Below, in pieces: positions 23,701 to 34,379 of a stretch of DNA of 64,000 nucleotides. A program made the translations under genes and the position numbers. Numbering within the stretch: the stretch's first letter is position 1; each line of letters begins with the position of its first letter. The stretch covers positions 4,526,001 to 4,590,000 of the forward strand of contig BSYQ01000010.1 in the NCBI GenBank assembly GCA_030272585.1, read 5' to 3'. The DNA comes from Bryopsis sp. KO-2023 (Eukaryota > Chlorophyta > Ulvophyceae > Bryopsidales > Bryopsidaceae). Below the pieces are notes generated by a model. That model saw only the letters and a program-made list of their open reading frames with translations. It did not search any database and had not been told where the DNA came from.

Positions 23701-26639
23701 AAAGAACAGAGTTGGTTGCTTGAATTCTTTTTTGATCGCTCACCGCTTTTCTTGCTTTTTCGAACATATCGCGGACTCTGGATGCCCCGACTCCAACATA
23801 CATTTCCATGAACTCAGTCCCTGCAGTGGAAAAGAATTTGACCTCGGCTTCCCCAGCGATTGCCTTGGCTAAAAGAGTTTTTCCCGTCCCAGGGGGACCC
23901 ACCAACAAAATTCCCCCAGGAGACCTGGCACCCAAATCCAGAAACTTCTTGGGGTTCTTCAAAAATTGAACGATTTCCTGCAAAAACAAATAGAAAAAAA
24001 AATTGATTCAATGACCCTCAAGGAGAAGACGGAGGTCTCCACACAAGCCGAAAAGAAATTAATACAAAAAAGATGCGCAAATGATGGGGAAATCAGGCTT
24101 TGGCAACTACAAGAAGTCCCAAAGATCTAATATTAATGATGGAGTTACGTTTCCCTTTGCCACGAGGCAAAAAGCTATGAAAAAGGGGCAGGCATTGCCT
24201 ACCTTGATTTCCCCCTTGATTTCATCGACACCGGCGATATCCTTGAAAGATATTCTGATGCTCCTGGCTTCCATCATATCCAAATTGGCACCCCCAAAAA
24301 TCTGGTCCGACGAACCCTTCTTTTCACCGATCCTGTTTTTCCACAAAGAAACATTCAGTCAACACTCTGCTTTCCGAGGGGGGGAATGCAAGACAATATA
24401 GAAACTGCTTGCATTTTGTAACTGGGGGAGTGCCCCCAGTTGAATGTCCTGCCCTGGCGTCATTGAATGAACAGGTCAATGCATGGAGAAAAAAATTACC
24501 TGTAGGAGAATTGAACAAGGAAAAAAGCCACACTGATTGGGATGGCCAAGCGGATGAGGGTGAAGACAACATTTCCAAGAGGATGAATTTGGGGATCCTC
24601 AATGTACACCTGGTTTGCCACCTACAAAAAAAAAAAAAAAAGGAGAATTAAACTCCAGCAAAATACAAAAACCAAAAAAAGTGTTAAGAATCGTGCCTCC
24701 ACATGCAACGCACCAAAACACTGCAAATCATCAAATGCATAAATTTTACCCTATTGCCTGGATTTTTTTTTTTCGCAACTGGGGTATTGTTTTCTGAGGA
24801 GATGCCCAATCTTATAAAATCTGATTTTGAAGATTTTTGACTTACCAGGTGATCGAAAAGATCAGGATCATAAGGCAACCCCACTTTCACTTGTCGAGCG
24901 CCCCCAGGGGCGGACTCCTTGAGATCCACTACCACCGATCGATGGTCGCTCGTGTATTTCACCTGGATAATTACAGTTTCCAGTTTCTCATTACAAAAAA
25001 CAAAAAAACTGAGCTCACATCATCAACAGGAACGAAATAATTAGACTGGAGGCGTGGCTCATATTGTTCCAATCTGCAAAGAACTATGAATCTAACCAGG
25101 AATAAAAATGAACCATCGGTGCGACTTTACGTCCAGGACACAAACCTGATTTCATGTTGGTCAACAGAAATCAGATATCACCACAAAAAATATACAGCAT
25201 CGGGGCATCTGCCAATGCATCTCTCCCACATACACAAGCTTGATATCAAGGTGATGTGCAACTTTCAAACAACCTTGATTTTTTGAAAATCAGAGTCTTA
25301 CCCCCCTCCTTCAACTCACCTTTTCGACATGTCCTTCTCGAACAAGGGCCCAAAATTGTGTGTACGTCAAATCTTTCAATTTATCCATTCTCCAGTTGGA
25401 CATGAGAGCCTTGGCATCGACGGAATCGTTTGCAGGAATCGTGTCTGGATCCGGGACCACTGAGGTGAAGACATCGACCTTTTTGCCCTTTTTCACGATC
25501 CCTGTTCACACAGCCCCAAGAGATATTTACTATAAATCCCACTAACGTTGTGTTGATTTTTTTTTCAAGCAGCCAAAAAGATATTCCTATTTTATTATCA
25601 TTTTTTTTCCAGTGATTTTGAAAGCTTTGGATGGAAGGTCCAAAACCCTCCACAAGCTCTATTTGAATCGATCCTTTTTTTATATGCAACAACGTGACTC
25701 CAGCAATCTATCCCCCCCCTTTTTTTTTTAGGGAGGGGAATATATATATATATTTCCTTCAGATATTTCAAAACTACTCCCGAGTGTTTATCAAATGTCG
25801 CACTTTTCTCTCTGGCTCTTCGTTCAGCGATTCTCTCTTTTTTCCCCTTTTTCCGTTTCGTCGTGGTGGAGCCCTCGGCCTCGTTCCCTGCCTCCGTCTC
25901 ATCGTCAGCATCCTCCCCATCAGCTAATCGAATCCCAGTGTCATGCCAACCCCTTTCCCCATCAGCATTGCCACAACGCTGGGTAGACACCCCAGGATCT
26001 GAATCCCGATATGCGGTAATTTCAGGTTGATTTGCAGCCGAGGGGTGCCTGAATTCAATCCAATTCGAATTGAGCAGGCAAGCATGCGAAATCAAATATC
26101 AGATGGACATGACCCTCCCCCAAAAAATAAGCCAAATCCTGTCACCAATTTTCAGCTAGGCAGGCTCCATCCAGCTTTGTTGTTGTAATTTTTTTTTGTG
26201 GTGCTTTTTTGCTCCCTTCGTTTTTTTTAGTTTTGAAAAAGTCAGGGGAATTGGAAGGTTTCTCGACTCACCCTCTCGTCGATGCAACTGCAGGCCTCGC
26301 AACGAAAGCGAACGCAACTGCGAAGAGCAGGGACATTTTGCCCAATGCGCCATCCCACGAACCTGCTTCCGTTGATTGAGAACCTGCGCCATCAGGAAAT
26401 CTACCCGAGCAGCAGGCCACAGACTCACTGGACTTCTCCCGTTTGGAGTCGCCAGTTTTAAATCCCGCTGCATTGATCCCCAAGGAAGTTCTGAAGATTC
26501 CTGAGCTGCAGCATGGTTGAGAGGCAGACGGCTGGGAACTTTGCGCGCGGAGTCTGGACAGAGGCCTCAGGCTCCGATGGGGGAGAGGGATTAAGCAGGT
26601 GGGCAGCGCGTGGTGGTGCGCGACGGGAAACGAGAGCAT
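20755..26639 (-). CDS. FTSHI: plastid FtsH-like AAA+ protein lacking the zinc site (FtsHi type)
   Basis: About 14 exons, approximately 26639-26272, 26048-25804, 25501-25320, 25073-25019, 24962-24846, 24621-24500, 24332-24203, 23977-23744, 23419-23240, 22998-22789, 22566-22367, 21979-21639, 21460-21260 and 20971-20755; product about 940 aa. The N terminus is Ser/Arg/Pro-rich and then hydrophobic ([18 protein letters not shown]), as in plastid targeting plus membrane insertion; a second membrane segment is in the 24621 exon. The AAA+ module is complete: Walker A GPPGTGKT (23.9 kb), Walker [12 protein letters not shown] (23.4 kb) and [21 protein letters not shown]. The HEAGH zinc motif of active FtsH is replaced by YEAGR (about 22.4 kb), although the distal Asp ([11 protein letters not shown]) remains. 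So it should unfold or thread proteins but not cut them, as FtsHi proteins do at the plastid envelope. Junctions near 25.0 kb remain uncertain. Confidence 0.85.
25740..25753 (+). repeat. (TA)n microsatellite in FtsHi intron
   Basis: A short TATATA run beside C and T runs, inside the intron between the second and third FtsHi exons. Confidence 0.8.
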
Positions 26640-26883
26640 AGCGAAGAAGTGCGAAAGTCAACTGTACACGCAAGAATCAGCTCCTCAAAAATTGGCGACC
26701 ATTCGACCGTCACTTCTCTGCTGCGCAGTTTCCCCGAACGCAAAACGAGGGATCGATCTCGATAGCCAGCAACTCGACGTGTTGGATTTTTCGACGTTTT
26801 ATGCTAATTCCTCCAAAATTGAAATCAGTGACGTCAGGATTGAATCGATTGCCTTGTGCGTGCAGTTGTGTTTTTTTTCCCCC

Positions 26884-27210
26884 TGTTGGACCGGGTAGAA
26901 CACAAGTACTGAAAGACAGACATAAGAGCGTCACATCAACAAATCCACACAACGGACACTCATTTCTAATGAAAGTACTACCACACGATTTGACTCTGAG
27001 AGCGATGTCAAATGTGTTGAATCGACTGGTCAGTGCGGGTGAGAGGCCCCATGGCAGTAGGGGTTTTACGTTAGAAGTACGAGGTATGAGTCAGTGGAGG
27101 AAGTGTGAGAGTTGAGTGAGTCGGGAAGGAAAGTCTGTGAACGGGAGTTCGGGGTTGTCTTTTTGTTGTAAGACTTTTTTTGCGGAAGGCTCGTTCTTCC
27201 AGTAACAACA
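26884..27210 (+). repeat. element 1 5' LTR
   Basis: 327 bp, TGTTGGACCGGG...AGTAACAACA, with 5-bp terminal inverted repeats TGTTG/CAACA. Matches the 3' LTR at 33425-33751 along its length by eye. Its last base supplies the A of the Gag-Pol ATG. Confidence 0.95.
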
Positions 27211-30200
27211 TGGTTTCGGAGCGAACAGGGTGGATCCTGGCCTTTGGGGGCTTGGCTCTACTAGCCGGTATGTCGCTGCTGTTACAGCGACCACCGACGA
27301 TATCAGATCAAAATGCGGCGCCGGCAACACCAGCCGGAAGGGCGCCAGCAACGTATCCCCCATCACCTCCTCCATTCTCTACGCCTCACACGCCCAGAAC
27401 GTCTCCACACGAGCTCTGGCAGAGGCTGATGTGGTCGATCAGACATCGACACTCACATCGTGCCCTACCCTCCCCTTCACCGAACCCCGCTGCTGCGTGG
27501 GACACTCTGGAGCTTGTGCAGCTTGCAGACAGGATGCACAAGCTCTGGGGTGTCCTGCGGGGATCCAACGCCAACCTGGTCGGAGCTGGGATCGCCTCCT
27601 CGCTTCTGCTGGGGTACCTCCTGAAGTTCCTCGACAAGGGTTCTGCATGGTTACGGCGGCGTAGAACAGAGACGGCGATGAGAAGGGAAGTTTTGGAGCT
27701 CGGGAGCGCGGCGCCTGCGGCTTCGGTTTCGACGGAGGGATCAGCCACGTTGGACAGACTTCGGCGGCTGCAACAAACGGAGGGGGAGACGGAGTTGGAA
27801 TTTTTGCAGCGTTATTTCTTGATGTTTTTAAACACTGGACAAGCGGCGGAGGTGGAAGAGGAGGAAAAAGCGGTCAGGTTACTCGTAGCCCGGTTACCGG
27901 GAAGAGTGTTGAGCCGCGTCGTGGTGGAAACAGAGTTCGAAAAACTGACCTTCAGCGGACTTCGGGAGCTGTTGGATCGAATGAAGAGGAGGACGGAGTA
28001 CAGGGAAGCAGTGCTCGCGGAAGTGAAGAAGGATGAGGAGGGAAAGACAGAAGGGAAAGTGGAGGCTAAAGCAGAACCTAATGCGGGAACGAAAGTTCTG
28101 GTGGCGGACCGGCCACCTACTCGGACAGGCGAGACCCCTCTCTGCCAGTTTTGCGGACGGAAAGGGCACTGGGAAGCGCAGTGCCGGACGAAGAGGAGAG
28201 CGCAGGTGGCGAGCGTGGACGACGATGCTTTCGGCGAGCTGCTGGAGGCAATACAAAACGAGCAGTCGTCGTCGGCGTGCCATTCGGTCGCAGCAGGGAC
28301 ACCCGCTGGAGATACAGTGCGCAAGCAGCTTCGTGTGAAACTCAGGTTGGAAGGAGAACAGAGAGGAAGTAATCAACTCTTCGAAGCGTTGGTCGACAGT
28401 GGAAGTGGATGCTCCATCATGCCGTGGAAGGTTTGTCAAAGACACGGATGGGGAGTCGCTCCTCCGAAAGGAGTGTTAACGCTGACCGGGTTCAACGGAA
28501 GCAAGGAGAACGTGCGAGGGACGGTGACGCTCGACGTCAAAATAGGACCGTGGGAGGGAAAAGAAGTGTTTCTGGTTTCGGAAAACACATCCCAGATTAT
28601 CCTGGGCGTCCCTCTACTCGCGCATCTTTCCCTTACTGTCGACTGCGCTCGCAACTGCCTCTGGGGCAAGAATGGAACATCCATCCCTTGTCACGCAGTC
28701 ATGAAGGTAGGGGAGAAGTCGGGAGAGTCAGAACGGAGTGTTGTTCGAGTGCTGCAAGACCCTCACACGAAAAAGGGACGCAGGATTCGTTTAGTGGGGA
28801 AGGATGGGGAGTTTCGTTTACCCCTGGGCTCGTCGTTGGTTCTGGGACCCTACACGATTAAAACGGTTGTTCTCCCTTTTCGAATTACTGGGCCTGGCCT
28901 GTTTTCGTTAATGGCCATAGGACAACCCCAAAACCTCCTTCACTCTGTGACGACGAACTCCGACGGAAGAGTTCGACTCACGCTGTATAACGCCCAGCTG
29001 GAGGCAAGGATGCTTACTGCAAAACTGTGTTTGGTTAGCTTCAGGGTGGCTGAGGGAACGCCGGTGGTGATAGAGGAAGGAGGAGCAGAGGAGGGATGTG
29101 TCGAACAAGAGGAGGATGGTTTACTGCCCCATGGTTTGGATCTCAGAGAGAAGGAGGAAGTGGAACCTGAGGAGGAGGGGTGTTTTGGGATTGAAAAGAA
29201 GGGAGATGGAGGATGTCTAAAAGTTTCTTTCCCACCACAGGAAGTGGAATCTGAGGAGGGGGGATGTTCTGGAATAGAATCACAGGGAGATGGAGGATGT
29301 AAAAAGGTTTCTTTTCCACCAACGAATGACTGTGAGTCACAAACAGGCCAGCTTGCATCTGCAGAACAGCAGTTGAGCCCAGAGGGGGAAAGTAGAGTAC
29401 TATCGACTGATGTCCAAAACAGGGATAGACCGACCATCAGTTCTGACTCTGGACAACAGCATCTCAGCTCAGGGGATGGGTGTGAGTTACAGAGTTTAAC
29501 AACACATAACAGTGAGGCTGTAGCTACTGAGAATCCAACAAACTGTGCAACACTGAGGAAGAGCCAGAGCACAGCCTCTCTCACAGAACTGGATGTGCGT
29601 TCAGCTATGCACTATACACTCAGGGACAGGATTGAGGGGAAGGACTCTGAGAATGAGGGGAGAACACAGACATCAAACACAGACTTTGAATGTCAGCCCA
29701 ATAGCTCTGATGCTACCGGCCGGTTCATCAGATCAGATAGGGAAAGAGGAGGAAAGAATTTTGACTTACAGACCAGCAGTTCAGGGGCTGTACACCACTT
29801 ACCCAAGCCAGATACTCAGGGAGGAGTACAGCAGTCGAAATTCCACACACAGGCGGGGAATGTGGCTACTGAGAGTCCTGCAAACAGTGCTACACTGGGG
29901 ACAAGCCAGGGTACATTCTCCACCCCCCAGCAGGATCAATGGAGGGACTTACAAAGGGGGGGAGAGGGACATACATGTGGGGAACATCAAGGCACCCAGA
30001 GTGCCCTCACACCTCACAGCCTGACTGCACACAGCACTCTGCTGCAAGATAGCAAAGCTGTAGCTCCTGAGAGTCCAACAGACAGGGAATCACTGGGACA
30101 GATCCAGAGTACAGTTCAAAGTTCACAAAGGGCAAAAGGGGACTGCTCACCCAGGGGGGGGATAGTAGGGGCAGTGGAAAAACAAAATGTAGGGGCAGTG

Positions 30201-33200
30201 GAGAAACAAAATGAGGGACAGACTGTAACTACTGAGAGTCCCACTAACAGTGACATACTGGGGAAAAACCAGAGTTCAGTCTCTCTCCTTCAAGAGGAAA
30301 AATTACTCTGCTCACCCAGGGGGGGGGTAGGGGAGACAGTGGAACAGGAGCACCTTGATCTCTGGAAGTACTGGGAAGCCCTCAGGGGAAAACCGCCAGG
30401 CAGAAGCTTCAGCGAACACACAACATCCCCTTACTCTCAACTGTCGACGATTTGGGAGGAGGTGGCTGACGACCTTCTTGACAACACCACAGCAGTAGGG
30501 ACAGGGGAAAAACTTTGGACCGGACACACGGCTATGGTTCAAACCACTCAGGAACAACCTGCCTGCACGCCGGAAACGCAGTCAGAGACGGAGGATACAG
30601 GCTCAGTGGAATACTGGCGACGCGAATTTCCGAACGTGATTCGTGACGACCTTAGCAGAGACGCAAAGGCGACTGCTACTCCTCTTCGGGTTTGCCACAG
30701 GGAGGTGAAATGGCGCGTTCCCTTCCACAGGATTCCGCTGCACAACACGGGGATACGGTACTACGCCACTGACGTCGCGCCTAAGGAGATTCGGAAACTT
30801 CTTACCTCGTTGCAGGGACAGGGCGTCATCCGTCCTCTGGGCGTCGGCGAGCGGGCTCTGTTCTCCCCCGTACTTTTCCTAAGGAAGCCGAATGGAAAGG
30901 TCCGTAAGACGGTGGATTTTCGTCTGCTGAACTCGTACTCCGACGCCTGGAAGACGTCCCTGCTCCATGTCCGGGATGTGCTGAAGTCGATCCCACCGGA
31001 GTGGGACTACTTCACCGTCCTGGATCTGGAGCAGGGCTTCTTCCAGGTGGACGTTTGCGATTCGCTCCAGCCCCTCTTCGCGTTTGAAACCGGAGAGGGG
31101 GACTACACTTACCTCCGCCTTCCACAGGGATGGAATTGTTCGCCAGGGTTGTTCCACTCCCGCATCAGGAGCTCTATCCACGGATACCCCGGTCGTAACT
31201 TCGTCGACGACCTCATAATCGGCGGAGAAGGCGTCGAAGGCCATGACAGGAACCTGCGACGTGTTCTGACCAGGCTCGACGAAATGGGATTACGGATAAA
31301 CAGGGCAAAGGCGGTCGTCAGACAAAAGGAGGTTACCTACTTGGGGTACACGGTCACGAAGGGGAGCTACGGCCTTCGACGCTACGTCGACGACCAAGTG
31401 CGTCAGTTGCCAGAAATGCGCGACGTCAGGGACGTCCGTCAATTCGTCGGCATGCTTAATGTCTGCAGGGGAGTTTGCCCGAATTTCCATAACATCATTC
31501 AACCTCTGCTGGAGCTTCCCAAGGGATCGAATCCGAAACTCATGCAACAGTTGGTGGCAGAAGCATGGAAATCCATACTGACTAATAATGTCAAGTTGGG
31601 TAATTCAGATTCTGGAGAGTATAATCTGTTTACAGACTGGTCATCCTCTGGGTGGGGGTATGTTCTGTTCAGAGGTACCCCCTCAGAGGGGTGTATCGTC
31701 AGCCTCAACAGTCGAAAGTGTGGGGATAAGGGAGGAGAAAAAGTCAGCTCCTATTTGGGGGAGCTTCAAGCTCTAATATGGGCATTGAAATCGGTTTCAC
31801 AGGTGGTGGCTGGGGGTCAGCTAACCCTGCACACTGATTCGAACTCAGCAGTGCAAAGGATTACGAAGTTAGCACCGAAAGAAGTCGTGGAGGACATCAG
31901 AGTGGTGCGTCTCTTGGCTTGGTTGGCAGAGAACTACCCCTCCCCTGGAAGGTTGAGGGTTCAATTCCTGCCAGGGACATCTAACCCTTGGGCTGATCTC
32001 CTGTCTAGATGGTACAGCAGGCCAACACAAACACAAGGGCAGGTGTGTGCACTTGAACCACAAGAGATGCAAATCAGTAAAAACACAAGCATGGAATCAG
32101 GAGGATCCAACAGATCAACAGAACAGGTGCTGGAGCAGGCTGAGGCAATGGACTCTAAAGAGAGTGATTCAGGAAGGTCTGGCATGTCAGGAAACACAGA
32201 GTTGGGACATGCATATACAGGAGGCTCAAGGGGAGAGGAGTTGGGCAAGATAGCGGACAGGAAAGAGCTGAGCAGAGATCAGCTGGAACGGTTGCACAAG
32301 GAGGGACACTGGAGCCCACAAAAATTGCTATGGCTGTGTGCACAACATGGATGGAAGGCTAATAGAGGAGATCTGGAGGAAATTCAGAGGTACTGCCAGA
32401 CCTGCCAGAGGGTAGCACCTAAGAAGGAAAAAGAACTTCTTAGGGGAGCTGGGCATCTAACCCACCCTGGTCAAACAGTGGGCATGGACATCATCGGTCC
32501 ACTACCCTCTGGTAGGTCTGGCCACAATCATATAGTAGTGGTGGTGGACCACCTCTCTCGTGATTCGATGGTTTGGAAGACAAAGGAGGTGAAGGGGAAA
32601 CAGGTCAGAGAGTGTTTAGGTGAGTGGATAGCGACTCATGGATCTCCAGACAACCTATTATGTGATGGAGCTGCCTACTTCCATTCGAAGGACATGAGAG
32701 CATGGTACAAAGACAACCACATTCAGGTTTGGCGGACACCCCCTTATCACCACAGAGCGAATGGAGTGGTGGAGAGGAGGAACAGAGCTCTGATTTCTAA
32801 AATCAGAGTACTGTTGTTGGATCATGGAGGGTGTTGGGATGATTGGCTGCAGAAGGCCAACTGGATGGTCTGCAACATGGTGAATAGAACCACTGGATGG
32901 CCACCATGCAAAGTGTGGACACTATCAAGCAAGGAGTGGAACAGAATTCAACAGAGATTGAAGGAGAGCAGAGAAAAGGTGAATGCACAGAAAAAATTGT
33001 CTGACTGGAATCATTTTCTGGGAGAGGAGGTCCTTTTATATGATTCAGCAAGGGCTGAAAAAAAGGATCAGAAATTCAGTGCAAATTGGAAGGGACCATA
33101 TAAAATAGTGGAACTGATCTCCCCCAGTCGAGTCAGGATTGAGGAAATCAATGGCAAACTCAGGAGGGGTAGGAAACCCTTCCTAGAAGTGCACAAATCA

Positions 33201-33221
33201 CAGATCAGGCACTTCTTCTGA
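27210..33221 (+). CDS. gag-pol: element 1 Gag-Pol polyprotein
   Basis: 2003 codons, no frameshift. The first ATG lies across the LTR/PBS junction. Order: hydrophobic segment 7-25 (GWILAFGGLALLAGMSLLL), Pro-rich spacer, second hydrophobic segment about 122-141, Gag helices, one CCHC knuckle near 310 (CQFCGRKGHWEAQC), aspartic protease near 395 (VDSGSGCSIM), an acidic repeat-bearing linker of roughly 500 residues, reverse transcriptase with FVDD near 1331, RNase H (FTDWSSSGWG), then integrase with an HHCC finger (HKEGH...CQTC), DDE residues (MDIIGP, LCDGAAYF, GVVERRNR) and a C-terminal GPY/F-type module (WKGPYKIVEL). No chromodomain and no env-like ORF. RT residues such as LRLPQGWNCSPGLF place it in the Ty3/retrovirus clade; its exact lineage needs a tree. 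Confidence 0.92.
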   Translation: MVSERTGWILAFGGLALLAGMSLLLQRPPTISDQNAAPATPAGRAPATYPPSPPPFSTPHTPRTSPHELWQRLMWSIRHRHSHRALPSPSPNPAAAWDTLELVQLADRMHKLWGVLRGSNANLVGAGIASSLLLGYLLKFLDKGSAWLRRRRTETAMRREVLELGSAAPAASVSTEGSATLDRLRRLQQTEGETELEFLQRYFLMFLNTGQAAEVEEEEKAVRLLVARLPGRVLSRVVVETEFEKLTFSGLRELLDRMKRRTEYREAVLAEVKKDEEGKTEGKVEAKAEPNAGTKVLVADRPPTRTGETPLCQFCGRKGHWEAQCRTKRRAQVASVDDDAFGELLEAIQNEQSSSACHSVAAGTPAGDTVRKQLRVKLRLEGEQRGSNQLFEALVDSGSGCSIMPWKVCQRHGWGVAPPKGVLTLTGFNGSKENVRGTVTLDVKIGPWEGKEVFLVSENTSQIILGVPLLAHLSLTVDCARNCLWGKNGTSIPCHAVMKVGEKSGESERSVVRVLQDPHTKKGRRIRLVGKDGEFRLPLGSSLVLGPYTIKTVVLPFRITGPGLFSLMAIGQPQNLLHSVTTNSDGRVRLTLYNAQLEARMLTAKLCLVSFRVAEGTPVVIEEGGAEEGCVEQEEDGLLPHGLDLREKEEVEPEEEGCFGIEKKGDGGCLKVSFPPQEVESEEGGCSGIESQGDGGCKKVSFPPTNDCESQTGQLASAEQQLSPEGESRVLSTDVQNRDRPTISSDSGQQHLSSGDGCELQSLTTHNSEAVATENPTNCATLRKSQSTASLTELDVRSAMHYTLRDRIEGKDSENEGRTQTSNTDFECQPNSSDATGRFIRSDRERGGKNFDLQTSSSGAVHHLPKPDTQGGVQQSKFHTQAGNVATESPANSATLGTSQGTFSTPQQDQWRDLQRGGEGHTCGEHQGTQSALTPHSLTAHSTLLQDSKAVAPESPTDRESLGQIQSTVQSSQRAKGDCSPRGGIVGAVEKQNVGAVEKQNEGQTVTTESPTNSDILGKNQSSVSLLQEEKLLCSPRGGVGETVEQEHLDLWKYWEALRGKPPGRSFSEHTTSPYSQLSTIWEEVADDLLDNTTAVGTGEKLWTGHTAMVQTTQEQPACTPETQSETEDTGSVEYWRREFPNVIRDDLSRDAKATATPLRVCHREVKWRVPFHRIPLHNTGIRYYATDVAPKEIRKLLTSLQGQGVIRPLGVGERALFSPVLFLRKPNGKVRKTVDFRLLNSYSDAWKTSLLHVRDVLKSIPPEWDYFTVLDLEQGFFQVDVCDSLQPLFAFETGEGDYTYLRLPQGWNCSPGLFHSRIRSSIHGYPGRNFVDDLIIGGEGVEGHDRNLRRVLTRLDEMGLRINRAKAVVRQKEVTYLGYTVTKGSYGLRRYVDDQVRQLPEMRDVRDVRQFVGMLNVCRGVCPNFHNIIQPLLELPKGSNPKLMQQLVAEAWKSILTNNVKLGNSDSGEYNLFTDWSSSGWGYVLFRGTPSEGCIVSLNSRKCGDKGGEKVSSYLGELQALIWALKSVSQVVAGGQLTLHTDSNSAVQRITKLAPKEVVEDIRVVRLLAWLAENYPSPGRLRVQFLPGTSNPWADLLSRWYSRPTQTQGQVCALEPQEMQISKNTSMESGGSNRSTEQVLEQAEAMDSKESDSGRSGMSGNTELGHAYTGGSRGEELGKIADRKELSRDQLERLHKEGHWSPQKLLWLCAQHGWKANRGDLEEIQRYCQTCQRVAPKKEKELLRGAGHLTHPGQTVGMDIIGPLPSGRSGHNHIVVVVDHLSRDSMVWKTKEVKGKQVRECLGEWIATHGSPDNLLCDGAAYFHSKDMRAWYKDNHIQVWRTPPYHHRANGVVERRNRALISKIRVLLLDHGGCWDDWLQKANWMVCNMVNRTTGWPPCKVWTLSSKEWNRIQQRLKESREKVNAQKKLSDWNHFLGEEVLLYDSARAEKKDQKFSANWKGPYKIVELISPSRVRIEEINGKLRRGRKPFLEVHKSQIRHFF
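27211..27222 (+). promoter_or_regulatory. element 1 primer-binding site
   Basis: TGGTTTCGGAGC immediately after the LTR; TGG pairs with a tRNA CCA end. The same 12 bases follow the 5' LTRs of elements 2, 3 and 5. The primer tRNA cannot be named from this window. Confidence 0.85.
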
Positions 33222-33424
33222 GTAGAATGGTGGTGATGAGAGAATAGGTAGGACCAGAAGACATAGTAAACGGAGGAGAGAAGGTTTCTTTTCCATCCGG
33301 TGAGGGATGTTTTTTTTTTATGATGAAACACAGTGTAGGAGAAGGCTACACTGGTGTGGAAGTGAGGATATTAGTTTATTCTACCACGAGTAGAACTTTT
33401 TCGGAGGTTTGAGGCAGTGAAGCG

Positions 33425-33751
33425 TGTTGGACCGGGTAGAACACAAGTACTGAAAGACAGACATAAGAGCGTCACATCAACAAATCCACACAACGGACAC
33501 TCATTTCTAATGAAAGTACTACCACACGATTTGACTCTGAGAGCGATGTCAAATGTGTTGAATCGACTGGTCAGTGCGGGTGAGAGGCCCCATGGCAGTA
33601 GGGGTTTTACGTTAGAAGTACGAGGTATGAGTCAGTGGAGGAAGTGTGAGAGTTGAGTGAGTCGGGAAGGAAAGTCTGTGAACGGGAGTTCGGGGTTGTC
33701 TTTTTGTTGTAAGACTTTTTTTGCGGAAGGCTCGTTCTTCCAGTAACAACA
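33425..33751 (+). repeat. element 1 3' LTR
   Basis: 327 bp copy of 26884-27210. The sequence just before it (GAGGCAGTGAAGCG) is the likely but poor polypurine tract. A richer purine stretch (GGAGGAGAGAAGG) lies about 140 bp upstream. Confidence 0.95.
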
Positions 33752-34379
33752 CCCCTCAAGTTTGGAATTTGGATCTTTTTCTGAATTATTGAACTGCAAT
33801 CTTACAGTGCGACAAAGGACTGCTGTATAGATCAAAATCTCAACCAAACCAAGGTTCAAATATCGGCTGTAATCAGCCATTCTCGAAAATCTCTAGATGA
33901 GTGTATTGATGAAGGGCACATCAATGATTTGTGCCACAAGAAGATGAGTGAACAACACATTTCTTCTCTACTTCCCGTTCTGTTTTTGTCCACCCACCAT
34001 TACAGCCCTTATGATCGTGGCTCACACAAATTTGAAATGTTGTGTCAGACTAAATTGAATGAGATTATTTATAGTACAGATCGGATCTTGCAGCAAGGAT
34101 TTTGGCTTCTTCTTGGTTGTACCTAGGTCTTTCTGTAAGCTTCGATATGCTGTTTGTTGTATGGCCGAAGTAACAGAACAGTTTAGGCCTCGAGATACTG
34201 TACAATCTCTTTGGAAAAACCTCTGGCGTTGTGATGGATGGTAAGACTTGTCCACAAGACACCCTGTTCATTGAATGATATCCAGCTGCATGAGCTCTTC
34301 TTTTCAATTCCCAAAACATATGTGTTCTCTTACAACCCATCGATCAAACAACTCCTACGCCACACAAAACTAAGTCTTA
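33752..34379. other. no gene seen
   Basis: AT-rich flank right of element 1, before the 3' end of the coiled-coil gene. Its first 4 bases CCCC may be the element 1 target duplication. Confidence 0.4.

Larger units (their letters stand above)
26884..33751 (+). mobile_element. element 1: intact LTR retrotransposon (Ty3/retrovirus-like)
   Basis: A 6868-bp element with two 327-bp LTRs that read as identical, a primer-binding site directly after the 5' LTR, and one full-length Gag-Pol ORF. LTR ends are TGTTG...CAACA. The flanks share CCCC, consistent with a 4-bp target duplication but in a C run, so weak. It sits about 240 bp upstream of the FtsHi start codon, in opposite orientation. Identical LTRs and an unbroken 2003-codon ORF indicate a very recent, possibly still mobile copy. 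Confidence 0.92.
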
